Shown piece by piece: positions 1 to 7,962 of a stretch of DNA of 64,000 nucleotides. A model generated the notes under the pieces. The model was not told the origin of the DNA and searched no databases. It saw nothing but the letters and a program-made list of their open reading frames with translations. Origin of the DNA: JANPLN01 sp043757265 (GTDB lineage Bacteria; Bdellovibrionota; Bdellovibrionia; Bdellovibrionales; JAGQZY01); assembly GCA_043757265.1 (NCBI GenBank), contig JAYUQP010000084.1, positions 1 through 64,000 of the forward strand, given 5' to 3'. Position 1 is the first letter of the stretch; every line of letters begins with the position of its first letter. The position numbers and the translations under genes are program-made.

Positions 1-10
1 TTGCGATACG

Positions 11-118
11 CCAAGTGGCTACAAAAGCTCTAAAGACCTGACCGGGCTATGAAATAATCCCGAGAATCAACACCTCGCCTGTCTGTGGATTAAGTGCCAA
101 TGAATCCCATATTTCGAC
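11..118. repeat. Diverged direct repeat, left copy (island border)
   Basis: This non-coding stretch aligns with 2654-2757 in the same orientation. Shared blocks include CCAAGTG, ACAAA-GCTCTA, TGACC, GAAATAATCCC and AATCA-ACCT, then weaker matches around GTGCCA and ATTTCG, with about a 4-nt gap. The two copies bracket the recombinase, the toxin-antitoxin pair and a secreted-protein gene. I infer a possible attachment site or element end. The copies are too diverged to be a fresh target duplication, and a genome-wide dispersed repeat is an alternative. Confidence 0.55.
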
Positions 119-164
119 GGTATGAGGCCCTCCAGGTCATGCAGTCTGGAGGGTAGAAGTAGAA

Positions 165-1160
165 TTAAAAGAAGTTTAAATTGAAGATAGGGTTCTTCCT
201 GTGGGTCCGTTTACGCTTATTGTACCGCTGGGTGGTGCGCACATCGGCGTGATTCACGAGCTGTGAGACGTAATAAATGTCCTCGCCATTGTCGATAAGC
301 GAGCTGATGAACGTCGCCCGGGCGCTATGGGGCGTAATTCTTTTGTCTTTATTAATTTGTCGTGCCCACTTGCCGACGATATAGCCCAGGGATGTATGAC
401 TCAGTCTCTTGTTAATTTTGGCGCCATGCGAGTTTTTAGTCGGTTGAAAAAGGAAGTCAGTATCTTCAATTTTCCGACCCACGACGCTCATCCAGGCAAT
501 GTATTCGTCGATATAGTAAGCTGCCGTTGGATGAACCGGAATTTGGTTTATCTTTTGGCCTTTACCCAGGTAGTTCAAAAATCGAATTCCCTCATGGGTT
601 TTGAAGTTTGAGGCTTTAAGGTTGCGTAGCTCGGCTTGGCGCATCCCAGTTGTGAATAGAAGCAAGATTACCGCCTTATGTAAGGGCTCTGCGTCCTGAA
701 TCACGAGATCAAAGAACGATTTCATTTCTCGGTCTGAGAAGGCTTGAGTTTCTTCTATAACGATTCGGCTGGGGCGTGTGCAAAACTCAGCAGGATTTTT
801 CTCGATGATTTCTCGCTGAAGTAGAAATTGAAAAAAGCTTGAAACAGCTGAAATTTTTCTATTAATAGTATTGGGCGCATAGGGTTTCCGTCGAATTGAA
901 ACATGGCTATCCAAAGATTTTTTGTATTTTAAAATATGGACTCGTCGTATTTCACTAAAGAGCAGTTTCCCATTAACTACCTTGGGTAGGCAAAATTGAG
1001 TCGTCGTGAATTCGAAAAATGCCTTTAGGTCACCCCTATATGCCACTTCAGTAAGCTGACTGCGACCTTTTAAAAACTCATAGACCAAATCCTCAGCGGT
1101 ATCTCCGCCCGAGAATAAAGCTATGTCATGACAATTTGAATTTATAGTTTCATTTTCCAT
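165..1160 (-). CDS. Tyrosine recombinase / phage-type integrase
   Basis: This is a 331-residue site-specific recombinase of the XerC/D-lambda integrase family, which cuts and rejoins DNA through a 3'-phosphotyrosine intermediate. The N-terminal ~130 residues look like a SAM-like core-binding domain. The catalytic domain shows Arg174 in TTGMRQAEL, a candidate Lys200 in LGKGQK, the H278-x-x-R281 box in PHSAR, His304 and nucleophile Tyr313 in QRY, so the full catalytic set is present. The start at 1160 is chosen because AGGAGGG lies just upstream; an in-frame extension to 1244 would run into the divergent brnT promoter. It sits beside a toxin-antitoxin pair between diverged direct repeats, which suggests an integrated element. 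Its length and position are unlike housekeeping Xer, but a Xer paralogue cannot be excluded. Confidence 0.9.
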   Translation of the reverse strand: MENETINSNCHDIALFSGGDTAEDLVYEFLKGRSQLTEVAYRGDLKAFFEFTTTQFCLPKVVNGKLLFSEIRRVHILKYKKSLDSHVSIRRKPYAPNTINRKISAVSSFFQFLLQREIIEKNPAEFCTRPSRIVIEETQAFSDREMKSFFDLVIQDAEPLHKAVILLLFTTGMRQAELRNLKASNFKTHEGIRFLNYLGKGQKINQIPVHPTAAYYIDEYIAWMSVVGRKIEDTDFLFQPTKNSHGAKINKRLSHTSLGYIVGKWARQINKDKRITPHSARATFISSLIDNGEDIYYVSQLVNHADVRTTQRYNKRKRTHRKNPIFNLNFF

Positions 1161-1220
1161 AATGATCCCTCCTAGATCGGCGTGGCAGAACTGCCACAGA
1201 AGATATTGTAAACAAAAACC

Positions 1221-1255
1221 ATTGTATTGACATTGGTAATACAATGAAGTACCAT
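1221..1255 (+). promoter_or_regulatory. brnTA promoter with overlapping inverted repeat (operator candidate)
   Basis: TTGACA at 1227-1232 and TACCAT at 1250-1255 are 17 nt apart, a good sigma-70 arrangement. An inverted repeat, ATTGTATT (1221-1228) and AATACAAT (1238-1245), straddles the -35 box and spacer. BrnA antitoxins are known to autorepress their operon, so this is the likely BrnA/BrnTA operator. The predicted transcription start falls at about 1261-1263, almost on the ATG at 1262. Confidence 0.5.
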
Positions 1256-1261
1256 TGCTTT

Positions 1262-1546
1262 ATGATCTTCGACTGGGACGACATAAAAGCAGAGACCAAT
1301 AAGAAAAAGCATGGAGTCAGCTTCGCAGAAGCCGCCACTGTGTTTTCAGACCCGAATGCTATTGAATTACTTGACGAAGACCACTCAGATAAAGAAGATC
1401 GCTGGATTTTGGTAGGTCTTTCGACAAAAACTCGAGTCCTACTCGTTGTTTTTGCTGAAAAAGAAGATTCGGTTATTCGAATAGTTTCTGCGAGAAAAGC
1501 CGTTAAAGACGAAACTGACCAATACTTTGCAAGGGTGATAAAATGA
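1262..1546 (+). CDS. brnT: BrnT-family toxin (RNase of a type II toxin-antitoxin pair)
   Basis: The 94-residue product has the BrnT signature: an N-terminal FDWDDIKAETNKKKHGVSF block followed by EAATVFSDPNA, and a C-terminal IRIVSARKAVKDE strand-helix with the conserved Arg. BrnT toxins are RelE-like ribonucleases that inhibit growth and are neutralised by BrnA. I chose the ATG at 1262 because family members start near FxWD and the earlier ATG at 1244 lies inside the probable operator. No Shine-Dalgarno sequence precedes 1262, and the promoter position suggests a leaderless transcript. The gene overlaps brnA by ATGA. Confidence 0.85.
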   Translation: MIFDWDDIKAETNKKKHGVSFAEAATVFSDPNAIELLDEDHSDKEDRWILVGLSTKTRVLLVVFAEKEDSVIRIVSARKAVKDETDQYFARVIK

Positions 1547-1788
1547 AAACAAAATACGATCTTTCAAAAGCCAAACCAGCCAAGCAACGCGCAGGCCTGA
1601 AGGTTCAAAAAAGCTTTCGAGTCGACCCTGAGGTTCTACTGTGGCTAGAAGAACAAGGCGAAAAGCACGGCATGGGCTATCAAACATTTCTGAACTGGTA
1701 TTTAAACAGACAAATGGCTGAGGAAAAAACTGTCGACGAACGGCTTGCTAAAATTGAAGCAGAGATTTTTAAGAAAAAAAGAGCCTGA
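1543..1788 (+). CDS. brnA: BrnA-like antitoxin (ribbon-helix-helix)
   Basis: This 81-residue protein begins inside the stop codon of brnT (ATGA overlap), so the two are translationally coupled. Residues ~25-60 (KSFRVDPEVLLWLEEQG, then GYQTFLNWYLN) fit a BrnA/CopG-type ribbon-helix-helix DNA-binding domain. A basic lead and a charged helical tail flank it. The expected role is to bind and block the upstream BrnT toxin and to repress the operon at the inverted repeat near 1221-1245. Its stop codon lies inside a 14-nt word that recurs in the right-hand border repeat. Confidence 0.8.
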   Translation: MKTKYDLSKAKPAKQRAGLKVQKSFRVDPEVLLWLEEQGEKHGMGYQTFLNWYLNRQMAEEKTVDERLAKIEAEIFKKKRA

Positions 1789-1794
1789 AATAAT
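1781..1794. repeat. 14-nt word shared with the right border repeat
   Basis: GAGCCTGAAATAAT here is identical to 2692-2705 inside the right border repeat and resembles 48-58 in the left copy. It includes the brnA stop codon. It may mark a cassette end inside the island, or may be coincidence. From here to 1945 I see no gene. Confidence 0.35.
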
Positions 1795-1945
1795 TAGAAT
1801 TTAATGGCCAATATTTTGTGGGGATTTTGATGGAGCTCTCGCGGTTCTTTCCGAGAACAGCTAGGTCTTGAAGTCTGTGCATTTAAGAACACTAAACGTA
1901 TAGCTGACCAGTGCTTTAAAGAAGCTTAAAAAATGGACATTGGAT

Positions 1946-2515
1946 TTATTTATTTTGAACACAAACGACAGGAAAACCCTCACCGTAGGCATCTATTTGG
2001 CTTTGAAGGTCGTCGTGGGTTTGTTGAAACATATCTATCGAGTCACTTCCTGCATGCTCCATAAAAACATCATTAATTATCAGTGCGCCCTTTATTGCTT
2101 CAACTTCACTTTCTGAAACATTAAGTGGGTGGGTACCTAATAGCTGACGTCCAGCGTAGCGCACGGTGATTACCCAGGAGGAGTTGTAAAAAAAATTATT
2201 CTCCTCTGGAGTTTGACCCAAGACCCAAAGACCCTTGACGGAAATCACAACATTCTGACCCAGGATTGTTTCAAAACTCACACCTTTTCCCTCATCTACG
2301 AGAGTAATGAAGTCATTAGGATACTGTGGGAGGTCCCAGTTTTGACCCAAGTCTTGACATTGGCTTCGTGCCTCTAGCCAAGTGAATGCTTTTCCAGCAC
2401 TGACAGTAACTATATCATTAGAATTATTAGAACCTTCAGTTGAGGTAAACTCTTCAGACCAGGCATTGAAAGACAATAGTCCTAAAAAAACTAAACTAAT
2501 TCCAATTTTTCCCAT
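1946..2515 (-). CDS. Secreted protein with a DUF1566/lectin-like motif
   Basis: The 189-residue product starts with a clear Sec signal peptide (MGKIGISLVFLGLLSFNAWS). The start is fixed by AAGGAGAG upstream of 2515. The mature part carries TWLEARSQCQDLGQNWDLP. This W-A-C-G-W-LP pattern is typical of DUF1566 and C-type-lectin-fold modules, often found in surface proteins. A second cysteine lies near the C-terminus (PVVCVQNK) and could form a disulfide. It sits inside the recombinase/toxin-antitoxin island and is probably cargo. The function is unknown; the fold assignment rests on the motif only. Confidence 0.65.
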   Translation of the reverse strand: MGKIGISLVFLGLLSFNAWSEEFTSTEGSNNSNDIVTVSAGKAFTWLEARSQCQDLGQNWDLPQYPNDFITLVDEGKGVSFETILGQNVVISVKGLWVLGQTPEENNFFYNSSWVITVRYAGRQLLGTHPLNVSESEVEAIKGALIINDVFMEHAGSDSIDMFQQTHDDLQSQIDAYGEGFPVVCVQNK

Positions 2516-2961
2516 ATTTGGTCTCTCCTTATAAATTAAAAAACTTTTTCTAGATTTCACGTGAATCCTAAGTGAAAAAGCTTGAATTTGGAAGTGTATG
2601 TGTAAACAAGATAGGAATGATCACAATCTAGTCATTAAAGTAAGGTTTGCGCGCCAAGTGACCACAAATGCTCTATGGATGTGACCAGACTGAGCCTGAA
2701 ATAATCCCACCAATCATAACCTGGGCGCCCTATTCAATATGTGCCATTATTTCGCAACAGACAACACCCAAATCTGAAATAAACGGGTTTGACAGACTGA
2801 GTTTTACGGAAAGGGTACTTGGTACCTTAAGGGCAACCCCTTTTAAGACGAGATCCTTCTCTCCGCTCAGGACGACGGCGGGGGCGATCGTCTCTCGTTG
2901 GAAGAAGATCGCGTTTTAACCTCTGCAAAAAAGTTCGAAGCACTTTTTTCACCATCATGGA
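2516..2961. other. Non-coding region between the island and lptD
   Basis: Apart from the right border repeat (2654-2757) I see no gene here. Short open frames have no ribosome binding sites and no recognisable protein features. A GATCGC/GCGATC inverted pair lies around 2885-2913. The long hairpin begins at 2962. Confidence 0.5.
2654..2757. repeat. Diverged direct repeat, right copy (island border)
   Basis: This is the right-hand partner of 11-118, in the same orientation. It keeps CCAAGTG, GCTCTA, TGACC, CTGAAATAATCCC and AATCA-AACCT. It lies between the secreted-protein gene and the long hairpin after lptD, and may be the ancestral attachment site or one end of the element. Confidence 0.55.
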
Positions 2962-3077
2962 GCTTTAGGAAATAAATTCGTTCACGGATGGTCTCAAAAA
3001 TGAGTTCCGCAGCCCCTATGGGCGAGGACTGTCTGAAATTTTTGAGACCATCCGTGAACGAATTTATTTCCCGAAGC
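2962..3077 (-). repeat. Long hairpin with conserved core on the lptD stop codon (H1)
   Basis: Positions 2970-3001 and 3038-3069 are perfect 32-nt inverted repeats. Pairing extends outward to 2962 and 3077, giving about 40 bp with two mismatched or wobble positions. The arm at 3038-3077 contains the lptD stop codon and its last few codons. The 36-nt loop, read on the lptD strand, contains GACAGTCCTCGCCC, a GC-rich mini-stem and CTGCGGAACTC, then A and T5. The same core is found at 61683-61727 inside an unrelated stem. It may serve as lptD's terminator, since the core can itself fold and is followed by T5, but the stem is far longer than needed. Confidence 0.85.
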
Positions 3078-5376
3078 GGAAGTTGACCATTGCTGTCCAC
3101 ACGAAGTTATCCACATCGAGTGTCTTCGAAAGATTGGCGGACAGTGTCCAGCATCGACCGGGAGGAATGATTTCGGTGATAAGCCGCCACTGCTTCCACG
3201 GCTGGTCATCGTCGATCAACGAAAACTCGGCTTGGCCAATCAGTGAAAAATACGTCGACGTAAAGCCAGAAGATAGCCACAGCGTTTCCTGTCGAGCGCT
3301 GAGATTTACATCTTTTGGCAATGCCGGAACGTTGAGGTAATTGGAATAAATAAATTCAAAGTAATTGTTTGAAAAGTTAAACCGCACTCGGGAGCTGACA
3401 TTTGTAACTTTGTGATAAGGGAAAGTAAAAACTTCGGTCATGCTATCAATGTTGCCCCAGCGAATTTTCATCAGTGCACGAACATCCTGCCAGGGGAGAC
3501 CACTTTCATTTTTTGCTTCAATAAAATCGTAAGCTTGGTAAACGGAAAAAAGAAAGGGCTGTTCGTATTGCAGTCCAAGTCCAGTGTGCGATTTTTTCAT
3601 GATGCGATTCGTGATGCCGAGATTCACCAGCCGTCGACCCACAATTCGATCTTCGTAATCAAACTGAAGCCCTCGTCCTCCGGGTAAAAGATCAGTGTCC
3701 TGGAGCGGCTGTGTTTGTAGAAAGTATGGAATCTGATCTTGGCTTCCGAAAAAAGTATGATTCGGCTGATTGAGCGAGGGAATACTTTGAAAATCGATGC
3801 TTGGAATTATGGAGTGTCGGTATCGGGTGTCGGCCGAGCGGTAGATGGCGCTAAGCTCGGTTGAGGTATTTACCCCAGTGAGAACATAACTTCGATGCGG
3901 GAAAAAATCGTAGTTAGCGGTTTCGTTGACCGCGCCAAGAACGTATTGAGTGTGCCGGTATCCAACATAAGGGGTCACGTCCACTGATTTGCTAAGCACG
4001 CGCTGAGGAGAATAAAGCGTGGTTTGGAGATCGAGTCTTTGCCCTGTTCGTACGATATCTGTCGACGGATTAAAATTTCCAGAGGGTGTGGCTGAGTTGT
4101 TAAAATACCCGGTCGGTGGGGTCGTCGGGGAGTAACCGGCAGGAACAGTGCCGGGTGCAGGATTGCTCGTGGTGTAGTACGGAGAGTCGTATCCCAAGCT
4201 CTGTCGAGAGAAGTTTGCATAGTTTGCATCAAAACGAAGAAAGATATTGACCGATTCAGAGATTTTTTGGTCTGCTAACGAAAAACGGATTTCAGGAATA
4301 CGATGCACAGAAGTTTCCTTACCCGCATCGATGTTATCTTGAATGAGACTGGTGTAAAAACTTGAATCAATACTCAAATGGTAATACGGAAAGTTTTTGC
4401 TGATGGATGTGCGATTATCGAGAGATGATTCCCCGCGAAACGGAAAATGAATAAAATGCGTGCTGTAATCTGTATCTGAAACAAGGTGCACGCTCGTACG
4501 CTGGATATAATTGTCGGGGAGTTCAAGATAATGGGCGTAGGTTGTAAACCAGCGGGCATCGTAAGCCGGGCTGTAAGCTTTATCGCGCAAATAATAAGTG
4601 CTTAATTCACCGCTAGATTTGTCGGAAAGTCGGTAGCGATAATTTACCGACGTTTGTAGTCCACTTTTTTCCAAATAGCGGGGAGCGATTGTCATATCTT
4701 GGCTGCGATTGATGGCCCAAAAGAAGGGAAGTTCGATTCCGGCGCCCGAGTAAGTACTCGTCTCAAACGATGGAGGTAGAAGCCCCGTCTGTCTTTCGTT
4801 TTTTAGCGGGATTGCAAGATAAGGCATATACACAAACGGCACTTCGGCGAAATGCAGTAACGGGTTTTTAAGATAAGCATAGCCCTCAATCGTCGCGTCG
4901 ATATTGTCGGCGGTTAAACTCCAAGATGCAGGGCAGGTCGTGCACGATGTGAAATAAGCGTTGTTGGCATTGTAGGATTCGGGCCCGGTCTTGTCGATGA
5001 CATCCCCTTGCATGAGAACCTGTCCAGAAATAATGATTCCGTTAAATATTTTTCCGGTCTGTTCTTTGAAATTGAAAACAATTTTGTCGGCTTTGATGTC
5101 GGATTTTGTAGTTTTAAGAAGTACGTTTCCAACAGCAACAATTTCGTTCTTACTCCATAAAATAATAGCCTCGTTGCAACTGATAAAATTCTGATCGAAA
5201 ATAACCTGAACATTGTCACGCAGGATGGTGATATCTTTTTCGTTATCGCGTTCGATAAATTGAGCGTTGAGTAAAACTTTGGTTTTTTCTTTAGACGGAA
5301 GTAACTGGGCATGACTCAAAGAGCTTTGAAGAAAGACAAAAAACATCCAAAAAACGTTAAAAACTTTAAGCCTCAT
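3064..5376 (-). CDS. lptD: LPS-assembly outer-membrane protein LptD
   Basis: This 770-residue protein is the outer-membrane translocon that, with LptE, inserts lipopolysaccharide into the outer leaflet. A signal peptide (ending SLSHA) precedes an N-terminal OstA/LptA-like beta-jellyroll at about residues 30-140, with periodic strands such as ITILRDNVQVIF and DIKADKIVFNF. The rest has the alternating aromatic strands of a large beta-barrel and ends in Phe-Arg-Phe-Gly-Lys. Two cysteines in TSCTTCPASW lie at the end of the jellyroll. A Pro/Ser/Gly-rich loop at ~385-425 is unusual and could be surface-exposed. The Shine-Dalgarno is weak. The stop codon is embedded in the long H1 hairpin. Confidence 0.9.
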   Translation of the reverse strand: MRLKVFNVFWMFFVFLQSSLSHAQLLPSKEKTKVLLNAQFIERDNEKDITILRDNVQVIFDQNFISCNEAIILWSKNEIVAVGNVLLKTTKSDIKADKIVFNFKEQTGKIFNGIIISGQVLMQGDVIDKTGPESYNANNAYFTSCTTCPASWSLTADNIDATIEGYAYLKNPLLHFAEVPFVYMPYLAIPLKNERQTGLLPPSFETSTYSGAGIELPFFWAINRSQDMTIAPRYLEKSGLQTSVNYRYRLSDKSSGELSTYYLRDKAYSPAYDARWFTTYAHYLELPDNYIQRTSVHLVSDTDYSTHFIHFPFRGESSLDNRTSISKNFPYYHLSIDSSFYTSLIQDNIDAGKETSVHRIPEIRFSLADQKISESVNIFLRFDANYANFSRQSLGYDSPYYTTSNPAPGTVPAGYSPTTPPTGYFNNSATPSGNFNPSTDIVRTGQRLDLQTTLYSPQRVLSKSVDVTPYVGYRHTQYVLGAVNETANYDFFPHRSYVLTGVNTSTELSAIYRSADTRYRHSIIPSIDFQSIPSLNQPNHTFFGSQDQIPYFLQTQPLQDTDLLPGGRGLQFDYEDRIVGRRLVNLGITNRIMKKSHTGLGLQYEQPFLFSVYQAYDFIEAKNESGLPWQDVRALMKIRWGNIDSMTEVFTFPYHKVTNVSSRVRFNFSNNYFEFIYSNYLNVPALPKDVNLSARQETLWLSSGFTSTYFSLIGQAEFSLIDDDQPWKQWRLITEIIPPGRCWTLSANLSKTLDVDNFVWTAMVNFRFGK

Positions 5377-5464
5377 GCAGGCTTAGCCTAACCCAGGACC
5401 CCCTTCAAAATCACCTACTTTTGTGCCGTTTTGAGACACTTTAGGCCAGACTTAGCGGCTCATT

Positions 5465-5494
5465 TTGAAAAGCACCGTAATATTTTGCTATACT
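5465..5494 (+). promoter_or_regulatory. Sigma-70-like promoter of the STAS gene
   Basis: TTGAAA (5465-5470) and TATACT (5489-5494) are 18 nt apart, about 28 nt before the ATG at 5522. A strong G-rich ribosome binding site follows. Confidence 0.55.
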
Positions 5495-5521
5495 AGGACG
5501 GGGCATTAACGGGGGGGCAAA

Positions 5522-5881
5522 ATGGAAGCAAAGGTACAACGTAAAAATGGTGTGACTGTTGTAAATCTAAAAGGATTCATCGATGTAGAAACAGCAGTTC
5601 CTTTCCGCGACGCCTGTATAAAGTCATTAGGCCAAGCCAACACTAAAGTTGTTTTCAATCTCGAAGGTCTTAATTTTGTGGGTTCTAACGGAATCATTCC
5701 GTTTGTTGAGACGCTCCACGACCTGTGTGATCAAGAAGCTGTGCAAATAAAATTTTGCAAAGTCAGCGCGGAATTTCAAAAGATATTCAAGGCTAGTCCT
5801 TTACGCGACGTGGAAATTTTTAATGACGAAAAGGGTGCAATTTTAGCTTTGAGCGAAATTTTAGCAGAGCCAGCCAGCTGA
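5522..5881 (+). CDS. STAS-domain anti-anti-sigma factor-like protein
   Basis: The 119-residue protein is a single STAS domain of the SpoIIAA/RsbV type. The pattern is VQRKNGVTVVNLKGFIDVET, then a helix, then VVFNLEGLNFVGSNGI, where Ser in VGSNG matches the phosphorylatable serine of the family. Such proteins are switched by a HPK-like kinase and a phosphatase and bind an anti-sigma factor or another partner. No kinase or sigma gene is adjacent, so its partner is encoded elsewhere. It is monocistronic, with its own promoter. A role in MlaB-like lipid transport is less likely because no Mla genes are near. Confidence 0.85.
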   Translation: MEAKVQRKNGVTVVNLKGFIDVETAVPFRDACIKSLGQANTKVVFNLEGLNFVGSNGIIPFVETLHDLCDQEAVQIKFCKVSAEFQKIFKASPLRDVEIFNDEKGAILALSEILAEPAS

Positions 5882-6119
5882 AGCTCTTTTTCTAAGCATC
5901 TTTGTCAGCCTATCGAGGTTTTTGATTCTAAACTTCTTCTCCAAAATAATAGAGGCAAAATTTTTTTGTGGATAGGGGAGAGTCAAATTTTCAAATGCGT
6001 CCGTAAAAGCAGAGTTTGCCGGTAAATTCCGACTCTTGAAAAGTATGCTTCTGTTTTAAAGGCCAACAAATGCTATCCGCGCAATTAGATTGCACTTTTT
6101 CCAGTGAGTCGTGTATTTC

Positions 6120-7202
6120 TTAGACTTCGATATTCTTCCCGTTGGTAATATACCGTTTTAAAAAATCGTCTTCGTAGTTTGTTGAAGTCTTAGATCGTTG
6201 TAACTCTACGGAAAGTTCGCGGTTCAGCTTAGTAAGAGCATTTGATTTTATTTTTTCTTTTTCATGCTCTGCCTGCAGCTTGTACCAAAGATTTTGTAGA
6301 TTTTCGATTTGTTTATCAAGTTCAGCATTGTCTTTGGAGAGTCCGTTGATTGTTTCTTCGCACGATTTAAGCTGCAGCGACAGCTGAGATTTTTCCGAAG
6401 ACATATTTTTTGTAATCAGCTGCAGATTTTTCAGCTCTTGTCGGTGAGTCATGACTTCGTTAGTGAGGTGTGAGGTTGTTTGCTCCTTCTCTCGCTCTTT
6501 CATGATAAGTTGATTCTCAAGCTCGGTTTTTTCTTCGATGGCTTTGCGATTCATTTCCACGTGCTGCTGTAACGAAGCCACTGTTTGCTCAAGCTTGGAG
6601 ATCGTGTCCGTTTTTGTTTGCAAGAGGTTGCGAATGTCTTTTGACTCTTCTTCCTTTTTTTGTAAATAGCTGCAAAGTTCTTCGATTTTCTTCTTTAAAA
6701 ATGTATTTTCGTCTTGCAGCACAAAGTTCTCTTTTTCGAGCGGTAAAAGTCGTTCGAGATCCTTAATTTTAGTTTGCAGCTCTTGGTGGGTATTTTTGGC
6801 GTCTTCCTCGCGGCGTTGATTTAAATTATTACTTTCTGAGTACCGCGTCTCTAAAAGGTCTAACTCCTTTTTTTGCATTTCCATATTGGTTTGCAAAGTG
6901 TGGATTTTTTCGATGTGTGAGAGATCTTTTTCCTGCAAAACTTCTTGCTGTCTTTTTATGGTTTGCAGTTCCTTATCTGTATTTTTGAGAGTCTCTTCGA
7001 GTTCAATCGCCCGACGCTCAAGCACGGCGTTACGGCGAATCTGTACTTTCAAGCGCGCGGAAAGATCCTCTGTTTGTGAAATGAGGGTCTCGACCGTGGC
7101 AGAATGGATAACACTTAAAGGAACTTTAGAAAGATCCGGAGGCTCAGGAATTTGAAATGGCAGTGGGACTGGAACAAACTCGTTAGTATCCTGTTCAGAC
7201 AT
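6120..7202 (-). CDS. Long coiled-coil protein
   Basis: The 360-residue protein has a short Pro-rich N-terminus (residues ~8-30) and then nearly 300 residues of heptad-like Glu/Lys/Leu/Gln sequence, typical of a parallel coiled coil. The start at 7202 is set by GGAGGAAGT directly before the ATG. There is no signal peptide or membrane segment, so it is probably cytoplasmic, for example a scaffold, polarity or cytoskeleton-like protein. No named family is recognisable from coiled-coil sequence alone. The 238 nt downstream (5882-6119) hold nothing I can identify. Confidence 0.75.
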   Translation of the reverse strand: MSEQDTNEFVPVPLPFQIPEPPDLSKVPLSVIHSATVETLISQTEDLSARLKVQIRRNAVLERRAIELEETLKNTDKELQTIKRQQEVLQEKDLSHIEKIHTLQTNMEMQKKELDLLETRYSESNNLNQRREEDAKNTHQELQTKIKDLERLLPLEKENFVLQDENTFLKKKIEELCSYLQKKEEESKDIRNLLQTKTDTISKLEQTVASLQQHVEMNRKAIEEKTELENQLIMKEREKEQTTSHLTNEVMTHRQELKNLQLITKNMSSEKSQLSLQLKSCEETINGLSKDNAELDKQIENLQNLWYKLQAEHEKEKIKSNALTKLNRELSVELQRSKTSTNYEDDFLKRYITNGKNIEV

Positions 7203-7356
7203 ACTTCCTCCGTGAAAAACCCGAAGCGCATCCATACGGCTTCATACTTAATTGTGGTCTGTCGAGCAGACGAATGTCCATAGTTTACTACATTAATGCG
7301 ATGCCTCAACTGTGAGCTCGTTTAAGAGTTTCTGCAAAATAACCGATATAGAAGCC

Positions 7357-7962
7357 ATGAATAGCGCAGGAAAAAATGATCCAAATTTATTGCCCGAAGA
7401 AGTCTTGAAGTCGGGAAGAGGGACCGGGTCACTCGCTTTTGATTTCAAGGGTTTAGAGAAACGGCTGACTGATCTCATCGAGAGAGATGGCGGTCAAAGA
7501 AATCTGTCATTTGGTTATGTCGTACTTTCATCTGTCGTGCACGGCCAGTATGATCGAGCCATCAAAGAGCTTGAAAATGTTTTTATTGGATTTGAAGACT
7601 TTCCAGCTTTTGTTGTGCGGTCTAGACGTTTCGTTGAGCACGCCAAAGGTCTGGTTGTGGCGATAAAGACAAAACACCAGGTGGGCAAGTCTCCACACAT
7701 CAACAAATCCAAACAGAAAGAACTTTCTAACCGCATTGCTGAACATTTTATTGATCTCAAAAAAACCTTGATGACTATCGAAAAAATTCAAAAGAGTGTT
7801 CGCGCGAGCGATTTAAGCAGCACGATTTTTTTTTTCAGAGCGTGTTTTTTTAGCTTTCTGGCTGTTTTCGTGGCCTACACGATTTACGTTAATGCATTTT
7901 ACTCTGACACGTTTTCGTTCAGAGACTTATTTTCCTTGTTCGAATTTCAATTGCCTGATTGA
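7357..7962 (+). CDS. Tail-anchored membrane protein of unknown function
   Basis: The product is about 201 residues from the ATG at 7357; a GTG at 7312 would add 15. It is a soluble, helix-rich charged domain followed by a single hydrophobic segment (~165-183, FFSFLAVFVAYTIYV) and a short tail, so it may be tail-anchored in the inner membrane with the N-terminus in the cytoplasm. No family was recognised. Its 3' end overlaps the convergent VKOR-DsbA gene by 16 nt. Confidence 0.65.
   Translation: MNSAGKNDPNLLPEEVLKSGRGTGSLAFDFKGLEKRLTDLIERDGGQRNLSFGYVVLSSVVHGQYDRAIKELENVFIGFEDFPAFVVRSRRFVEHAKGLVVAIKTKHQVGKSPHINKSKQKELSNRIAEHFIDLKKTLMTIEKIQKSVRASDLSSTIFFFRACFFSFLAVFVAYTIYVNAFYSDTFSFRDLFSLFEFQLPD

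Noticed and set aside
2668..2919. Open frame of about 83 codons in the gap before lptD
   Set aside because: It lies across the right border repeat, has no ribosome binding site and no protein-like features.
7947..7962. 16-nt convergent overlap with the gene at 7357, and an equal-length overlap at 58906-58921, as a shared regulatory design
   Set aside because: The sequences are unrelated and convergent overlaps of this size are common.
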